Below are positions 53,501-62,500 of a stretch of DNA of 64,000 nucleotides, in pieces. The notes beneath the pieces were generated by a model. It did not search any database. It was not told the DNA's origin and saw nothing but the letters and a program-made list of their open reading frames with translations. The stretch lies in the NCBI RefSeq assembly GCF_016920785.2, contig NW_024609846.1:104770831-104834830 (forward strand), in the 5' to 3' direction. The stretch is from Ixodes scapularis. Its lineage: Eukaryota > Arthropoda > Arachnida > Ixodida > Ixodidae. Position 1 is the first letter of the stretch, and every line of letters begins with the position of its first letter. The position numbers were made by a program, and so were the translations under genes.

Positions 53501-56500
53501 GAATTTTCGGTTTCGATTTCTGCTCGTGTTTAAAATTAGATTTAAAAATATATATCCCATTTTTCGCGAAGCAAACGACGTAGTGTCTTTTACTAGGGCT
53601 TTTTAATTCGAAATCACTCATTATCCCGAAATCTTCGGAATTGAGCGGAGTTGCCTTTTAAGAGCCGCGAGGTCACTTGCAAACACTGTGCTAGCCATAA
53701 TTTGCTGTGTTAACGACGTCGACTTTTAACTTGTCTTTTTTACAAACATACAAGACACCAAGCTTGTGCACTGACACTGACGCCAATCCTAAATGCGACC
53801 GAATCACTTCAACTTATATGAGCTTATCTCTCTTCTAGGGAGGCTAACTCTGTCCAAACTCGTTTAGTTTACTTTTATAGCTTACTACTTACTACATACT
53901 TACCTATATCTTGCAAGTTTCTGCTTCGGACAAAACCAAACTGTTCTACATCTACAAAATATTGCACAAAGATGCGACAGTCAGGAATGCAACTTACGCC
54001 TGCAACGTCGCTTCTCGCAGACCATTGGCGCAGGGCAAGCTCGATCGTCATCGCAGAAGGGTGGAACTGTAATCAACGAACAAATCATGTTCAAGAGCTC
54101 GAGGAGACAATAAAAAAGTAAGTACAAAGGCTCCACAGGAAATGAGAAGTCAGCACTTACTGCGCACGCATCCTTGGAGGTTGTTGTAAGGCTGTCCCGT
54201 GAAACCATGTGGGCAGAAACAGTTTGGTCGATGGTTCTCCACCCGACAAATGGCGTCGGGACCACAGGTGTCGGGAAGGCTGCAGGGACCTGCATTGTGG
54301 CGATAGAAACATTAAAGACACAGACCACCTCTTGAAGCATGCTCTAACAATGTGTGTGCAGTGCAAATCAGTTCTAGGACTAATTTTGGGCAGTGTTTGA
54401 ACAGAAGAACAATAGCTTTACAGTACTCTGACACTGCACAGAGCACATAACAATCATTCTTAATGGGCAACTCTCCTCGATTTCAAATGCATGGCTCTCG
54501 TGCCCGTGGCATGTAGGCTTGGTAGAGCGTGCAGTCGTCGGTTGCACCCGTGGCGTGCAAATGGCGACTACCCTCGGAGCGGAGACTTTGCTCAGTGTGT
54601 GCTTGGTGACAGCAAAACGGACTACACATACTATGAGGGCTCTTGCTCGAAGGCCTTGTGTGCACCAGTTTCGTGAAGCCGCTTCACACATTATTACGAG
54701 GCGTGCGGGAATTCCAGGAAGACCGACTCACTCTTGCACATGGGGGTGCTGTTGTGGTCGGATAGGCACGCCGCAGTTGGGGGACAGTCCGAGTCTCCGT
54801 TGGGACATTCGTTTGGATGACGACCTTCAAACGACAAGAAAAGCAAATATGCGGCCATTACATCACCAACTACCGACCTTAATCTTACAATAGTAGCTGT
54901 TATTGCCCCTTCCTGGACAAAAATGCTCATGTACAAACACAAAAGCCCACTCTACAGTCTCCTCCCCGTCGTTCCTCACATACGACAAAGACATATCTCT
55001 TGCCCCCCTTCCCCCTTGTAGGCTGCCACTGTCCTGAGGAGCCCACGTGATCGTGGGGAAAGTGCTCTCCCTTCCTTCCCCACCCCTCCTGCAGCCGCCG
55101 TTGAGAAATACCCCCATGGTCGCACTGCGCGGACGCGCACCCTCGCCTCCCCACTGCTGCCGCCCAGGTTCCGTTCTCGCATGTCCCCACACCTGTACAG
55201 AACAGCTCGCATCGATATTTTCACTTCGTCCACCAAAACAAGTCTCTGTGTCCTTCTTCAACGCATTGAAAACAAAGAACCGATTGCAAACGTTGAACAG
55301 CACACGGGCTAAAGACAAATCTCCTTCAACATGACTTTCCACAGTGCTGCAGCTACCGCCGTCAATCTTAGCACACTTTGTGAGGTCGTCTGCAATTTTT
55401 TGTTCCCAGTAGGTGTCATTAGGCACGAAGAAAAAAGCAATCACGCACACTCGTTCAACACCTTTCAATCCCCTTCCAAGAAGATATAATTCTGTCCCAA
55501 CCACAGTCATTGCATCAAAACACTAGCTTTGAACACTTATATTCTCTTCCCAATCTAGAGCTCATCTTCTCAAGAAATTGTTTGTATCATACTACTGACC
55601 CAGAACTCTATTCCCATGCAATCACCTCACACATCAACAAACCACACTTTTTTTTTTCCACCAGCATCCCAATAATCACTATCTGTGTGCTGCCATCTTT
55701 GTCTACCGGGCTGTCAGACGCACTGTGAGCATGCGGAGCAGCTGTCTTGTGAAAAACAACAGATGCCACACATGTGTTCACAACCCAGTGACTCAACATT
55801 TTTCATCTGTTCGACAGGCGCTGGAAAGTTACATATAATGCTCTACCGATCTCCCGAGGAACAACAGAATACCGGAATTTTCACGGCCAAATATTCGATC
55901 TCAGATACAGGTGCAGCTGAAAAAATCTGCAGTCTATCACCACAAAGTGTGAAGAAGTGTCAGCAACAGCTGTTTTTGCACGTAGTAACACCCGCTTTTA
56001 TGCGCATCCACTCTTTATTCGCTCGATCGCGCACAACACGGCCTTGTGGTCAGTGAAGTGTGCAGGAAAGGGAACACGCTCCACACATGAGTCCCTGCCC
56101 GACTATTAAATTGAGACAGGTACCAATATGAGAGGTGGGTTGCTTTACATCCGATAGTACACGCAAACCGAGTTCTTAATGGTGAGGGACATTTAGCAAC
56201 ATTCTTTGCCAACCATAGAAGTAGAAGACACTGCCGCTTAGCTAGAGCCAAGTGGCAACATTGCAAAGTGTGCACGTCCAAGCGCACATGAAACAGAGTT
56301 TTCTGCCTGGCACAACGTCGATGCCGCAAGTGCATCCAAGAAGTCTCTACAACAGCTATCGCTGTAAAAAGGCTCCCAAAGGCTCCACTCACATCCCGGG
56401 GGGCCGTTGGGGTTCCCGATGTGCTTCTCAGGAGGACACTCGCAGGTGGCGCCTCCAAACTTGTTGCGGCAGATAGCGGAGTTGTGGCAGGGGTTCTGCT

Positions 56501-59500
56501 TGATGCAGTAGTCGATGAGCTGGCAGCCGCTCACAGGGTCCCCCTCGTAACCGTCTCGGCAGCGGCAGATGGCCGCGTGGTTCTTGGCTTCGCAGACGGC
56601 GTTGGCCCCGCAGCCCCGACGCATTATGCAGGGATCTGGGGGCACGGAACGGCAACGGTTAACGGCAGTCGCAGACGACTCGGCAGTCGGCATACCTCAT
56701 ATACTGATTGCAAAGATTCACATCTATTTCTGAGAAATAAGAAAGCTGATACATTTAGAGCAGTATAAAGTGTGTTTTAGTTGTCCCGCAGCGGAACAAC
56801 TGAAGGACATTCCACAATGGTGTTTTTGGGATCACATCAGCTCCAATGGTGTGCATGTACACAAAACAGAATTGAAGGTGGAGACGCGGACTGGAAGCTA
56901 GAAGCTAGCATAGGGAAACCTTTGCACTACCGTAAGTCTTGGCCACAGGAAGCTGATTTTATATTGGACTATGAATTGAAGGACATTAAGATACTATAAT
57001 TTTGAAGATTTATGAACATTCGAAATGCCTGCAAAATATCCTTGGTTCAGGACATTTCCTCAACCTGGCACTCGCAAACAAGTTAGTGTTGAATGGCAGT
57101 TAAGAGACTCTCACCTTAATTCAATACTGTACAGTAGAACTAGTAAATAATGATATAGTGAAACAAAGTAGAAGTATGCTTCTAATACTGGTAAACAGAC
57201 ATTTAAGGCACTGAAAAAGTAACAATTCTAGGACACATAGCAAATGTTTTTTACTGAAAAGAAAAAAAGAAAAGACTTCATTAGGGACAATTTAAACTTT
57301 TTTTTTTTTTATCGCATTCTGTAAGCTTTATTTTTCCAAGTTCTTGTTTGTTTCGAAAATTCCGACTTACCAACACATTTATGCTCGTTGCAGATTCTGT
57401 TGGAACGACAGTCTTCGTGCTTGAAGCAGTCAGCTGGAAAAAGAAATGGCACGATCAGTTGAAGTTACCTAGGCATCTGAAGTCAATAAAACGAAAGACG
57501 AGAAAAAGTACCTTTGATGCAGCCCACCCTTTGGTCCAACGGATCGCCAACGTAACCTTCAAGACACTGACAAACAGCACTGTGCTTGTTTGAAATGCAC
57601 ACGGCATTTCTCCCACAGAGAATGTTCTCGCAGGGATCTGAAAACAGTTTGTGTGTTGTTTGACACAGGCAATTCATTATAGTATAAATGAATTTGCTTA
57701 TTCAGTACCCAGAATAAATACTAAAACCCAATGCTTACCTCCACAACTGTCATATCCTCTGTCGCTGGATTTGCAAACTTGGTTTTCGGTACACTCAGAG
57801 TTTGTGAAGCATCTGTCGACTAAATTTGAAAAAAGCATGGCATTACCAAAAGACTGTTCAGATTTTTCTTTTTCTAGAATATATATTGTGGGGTTTTAAA
57901 ATTATGAAGCCACATACGTGGTTCACAGTTTCCAGTGACACAGCGGAACTGGTCAGGACAGTCGCTGTTCGAACGGCAGATTTCTAAGAAAAAGAAAGCA
58001 AATGGGTTGATCATTATTTCTCCTCTCTCTCTCTCTCTCTCTCTCTCATGAGGGGTGTTGTCAAAAAATTCTCGTATAAAAGCTTGTCAAGGTTTCTGGA
58101 CAAATTCAAAAGTCATACCTCTGCATCTTCCATCTTCACAGATTTCATTACTGCCACATTCCCTGTTTGATTGACAGTAAACTAAAAGAAAGAAAAAGAA
58201 AGATTTAAAAAGAAAAATTGGTTGTAATCCTCGAAACATTCGAAGCAAATTAGCTCGATGCTTGGGCTTGTTCATAGTTGGACAAGCCCAAACTATGAAC
58301 ATGACCAATCCATGCTGAGCATACGCAGACAAGCAAGGTTTCTATTGTCTTCTTTTCGAAAATACATTACCTCTGCACAAGCCCTTGTAGCAAAACTCTC
58401 CGACTGGACAGCCATTGTCACTTGAACAAGGAATATTTTCTGAAAAGTTATTGGAATATAAGTGATTCAAGCACTCAAAAGTGGTGATGATCAAAATGCT
58501 ACATGTTTTGGGGCATACTCACTGATGCAGCCGGTACTAGGATTTCCACGAAAACCGTCTTTACACCTGCAGATTGCTTGGTGGTCTTGGGAGATGCAGA
58601 TTGTGTTCACACCACACTTTGCGTTGCTCTGACAAGAGTCTACGAAGAGAGAAATGACAAAGAGACATGGTCTCTCAATGTGCCTCTCAAAGCTAAATTA
58701 AAACTTCATTGCCACACATAAATATTTATAAGCACTTTAACAAGCACTGTTGTCAAACCACCAGTAGGAACTAAGAATAGCACACTGAGAGAAATAGCCT
58801 TTCAAAGGCTCAGACATGAGGAAGAATTAGATTTCTATCTACTAGTTGTATGAATAGCTCAAAATATGGTACTTGACACTCTCCGAAATATAGAGTGTGA
58901 GTTAGCATAAACAAACAATGCTAGTTTTTTTTAACAGTTAAAGGTTGTTATACAGGTCACTAGGGTAATGGAATGTGCACATCCTGATCACCAATTTGGG
59001 CGGCAAAACGTGGTGTTTGACTGAACCCTGGTTGTGAGAAGTAAAATAAGAAATGGTGATGTTGTGTTTGCATTAACAGTATGTTACAACATACTCAATT
59101 GTCTGTTTTGAACGTTCCTGAAGACTACTAAAATAGTGATAGAACGTAAAGTAAACAAAAGAAAAGGCGAAAATTGCATGTCGCAAGCATAAAAACGTTG
59201 GCGAAATCAACGTCTGAGCGGTGGAGTAGAGCTTTGGCAATGCCAATGAAATAAAAAATAAGTTCCACCATACCAACACACTTGTTCCTGATGCAGATGT
59301 GAGTGCTGCGACATTCCTCATCATGGGTACACTCCACTGAAATGAAAGTAACAATACACTTGATATTGTGAATTACTACTTGATAAAACAATAAGGATCA
59401 TTTATCCCTCAAGTCTGTCTTATTCTGCATATCTTTATAAGTGCTGAATCTTCTGCTGAATCACACAAACTGTTTGGAGCTAGGAACTTTCAGGTATTGC

Positions 59501-62500
59501 ACCGATACTAGCCTCCCCACACGGTCGAGGTTGCTCCAAGGCTGCTCTGAGGCACTACAAGTATGGTTCATGAACACAACGTTCTTGGCACCTTTGTGCA
59601 GCCTGCAACTGGTACATTCTTTTGTTCAGGTTGCATTATTCATAGTATATTTTCACAACACCCCCTTTCATGAATGCAGAAGCAGTTGCTGCTATGCCAT
59701 CTCTTTCCAAGCAGTATAGGACAGTCATCATTGTTTGTGGACTGAGTTTTGAAAATAATATGCCGTGTGACAAGCCATAAAGAGAATTCAAAGGATCAAA
59801 TGAGAGAAAAAAATCCTCACCAAGCTCGCAACGGATCTTGGGATTGCCAGTATAACCAGGCTTGCAAGCGCACACAGCTTTGTGGTTGACCGTGCTGCAG
59901 TTGGCATTAATGCCGCAGGTAGTAGGATCCTCGCACAGGTCTGAAAATGCGTGGAAATGAGCACCGCAGATGGGGCAATATGTTTCCGTGGCAACTGCTC
60001 TCAAGGAGAGTTCTGAAGTGATGTGGAAAGCCGTCAATATATGAGAATTGGAATGGTTACCTCTGCAGTAGGGGGTTCCATTGATGTCAATGCAGGCTGA
60101 GGTTGGCGGACAGTCTGCATTTCCACTGTAGCAGATGTTTGGATCATGACCTGCAAATACATTCGTGGGAAGAAATGTTTTTTTACTATGTAATCACAAC
60201 ACGGTTTTAAGCATGTCTTATGCTGAGAAACCCGAGGTACCGAATTTGACTTTGATTTTTCCTTAGAAGTATTTACTTCACATTTGATGTCGAAGTATTA
60301 TGTTTGACAGTAGAGTCACACTAAAGCCACCCAAACATGCATCTAGTCCTGTTTCACTTAAACCTGTCTCAATTTTCATGTTAAATTACCTTACCCATTG
60401 AGATTCCCTTTTGTAAAAAAAAAGGTGTTTCATTTTTCTTAGTATCTTAAGGGTAAAAATATTTGTAGGGAAGCCTGTTGAAATGACATTGTTAGACTCT
60501 CGTCCAACAACTTTCCCCTTAAAATTTGTCCTGAATACACAAGAGGCTTTAACAACAAGCAGACCACTCACATCCATTAATTCCTTGTTTTCCATAGGCA
60601 TCTCCAACCAAGTTACTTGGGCACCTGCAGATGTAGCTTCCCAAGTTGTTCTCGCAAAGAGCAGTGTAGTGACAAGGATGTTGCTTGCATTCATCGACAT
60701 CTGTAGAACAGAAAACAAGACGGGTTGTGCTTGACCCAATTTAGAAGAACTGAAGCGGGAAGTTGAGGGCTTCCGTAAAAATGTGCGAGACAAGTCGTAA
60801 GAGGCAACTGGAGACTTGGGTAACAACTCACCGACACAGTTCAGCCTGCCGTTGTTTTCATAGCCAAGTTTGCATTCACAAAACGCTTGGCGGTTCTTCA
60901 CAGTGCACGTGCCATGGGGTCCGCATTGTACCCTGTCGCAAGGACCTGGGAAAGCGAGTTGTCTGTCAATGATGTGCTCAAAGGAGGAAAAGGTCCACAA
61001 CTACAACTCCCTCCAGAAGGAAAAATAAAACTTACTTTCACACACAAAATTGACACACTCTTGGTTAAGGGGGCAGTCGGTGTCGTGCAGGCAGTCCACT
61101 GCAGAGACAAACAGGTGGAATGTTTAGATGTCGAAAATATGAGTGCGAGCAAAGGTACTAAGTAATGCCGGACTTCTCTGACAACAAAACGAATGCGAGA
61201 TCAGCAAATGCACTCTGAGCAGAGTAAAAGCATAGCCCTGACATGGATCGCAGAAGAGTGTTAGCTGCTAGACATGTGCAAATATAAAAAAAATATTTTA
61301 CCTTCGATTCAAATATTAGTGCATTCAGTTATCCCTAAAAATCTAATTGTAGTATCAGAACATACAAGATACTTTTTAGTATACTGTAGTTTCGAGTATT
61401 TACAGAATTTATGACAAAGTATTTTAGCTTAAATAACTGAGTAGGCTTTCATGCGGCCAAATTGCACTGCAATGAAGTGTGCAAAGGATAAGGCAGCTTT
61501 TACAGATTGGAAAGTTGAAGCTTTGTTCTTGTTCATCATGTTGCTAAATTATAAATCTGACCGAGGTTACAAGGAAATAACACTTTTCTTTAAGCCTTAT
61601 CAAAAGATCACATGGTTTTTTAATTCAACTTTTCTACTTTGTGGAAATTAGTCCGAATCTGACATAGCTTGCACTGACATCACTTGGTCAGACAAAATGG
61701 GAAAAAGAGCGCCCATTTTTAACCATTTCTAGTTACTTGAACTAACTTGTGAGGTAAAACATTGAGCACTACAGAACCTCCTTAAAAGAAGAACGACAAC
61801 AAACCTTCAACCAAATTGAGCTAAATTGTCTTCGTTATGGGGGCTTTGCCGCACGACGTCGGCTCCAAAGAGACATTTTCTAGAACCGACAAAGGCTGTA
61901 GAGCAGTGCTGCTCTATTGTAGGGTTTAAAATTCGGCAGAGACACTCAAGACTTCTTACGTGTAGGAATGCAAAAGCATTCCTACATGCAGCACATTCCT
62001 ACAAGCAGTGGGCCACGTCTTTGTTTTGCACATGGCACTCCGGCGGTGACATCACGCTCCCTCACTGCAGAGGCGTGGCGAACCCCACCGGCTTTCTTTG
62101 TGTTTTATTTCTGAGACGCGTCCACTTTGACCTTGAGCGCACCCACCGGCTTCCGTAACGAAATATCTGCGTTGCTGTGCTTTTTTTTTGTGTGTTTTAT
62201 TTGGAATGAGAATTTAGGTGCCGTTCGCTGAGCCAATGGGAATATAGGTGCCGTTTTCGTTGCTACAGACAACGGTTACAGATAATGGCTCCCAGACAAT
62301 GCCAACTTCGCTCCACGGGACCCCCCAGTTGATGTTTTCGCATTAAAAATGGGCACCATGCGGAAATATACGTAGCAACTTGCACGGATGCTGCGACATG
62401 GCAGCGTGGCATAGGTCCACGTCACAGCATTCGTGCAGGTTGCTATGAAAACTGCCATGCGGTGCCCGTTTCCATCGCTCATGTGGCCCCTGCTTAATGG

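Noticed and set aside
54863..55510. 215-codon minus-strand frame in intron e57/e56
   Set aside because: No EGF or DPY cysteines and no known domain. It runs into the intron next to e56 in a different frame. Kept only as an unassigned intron note.
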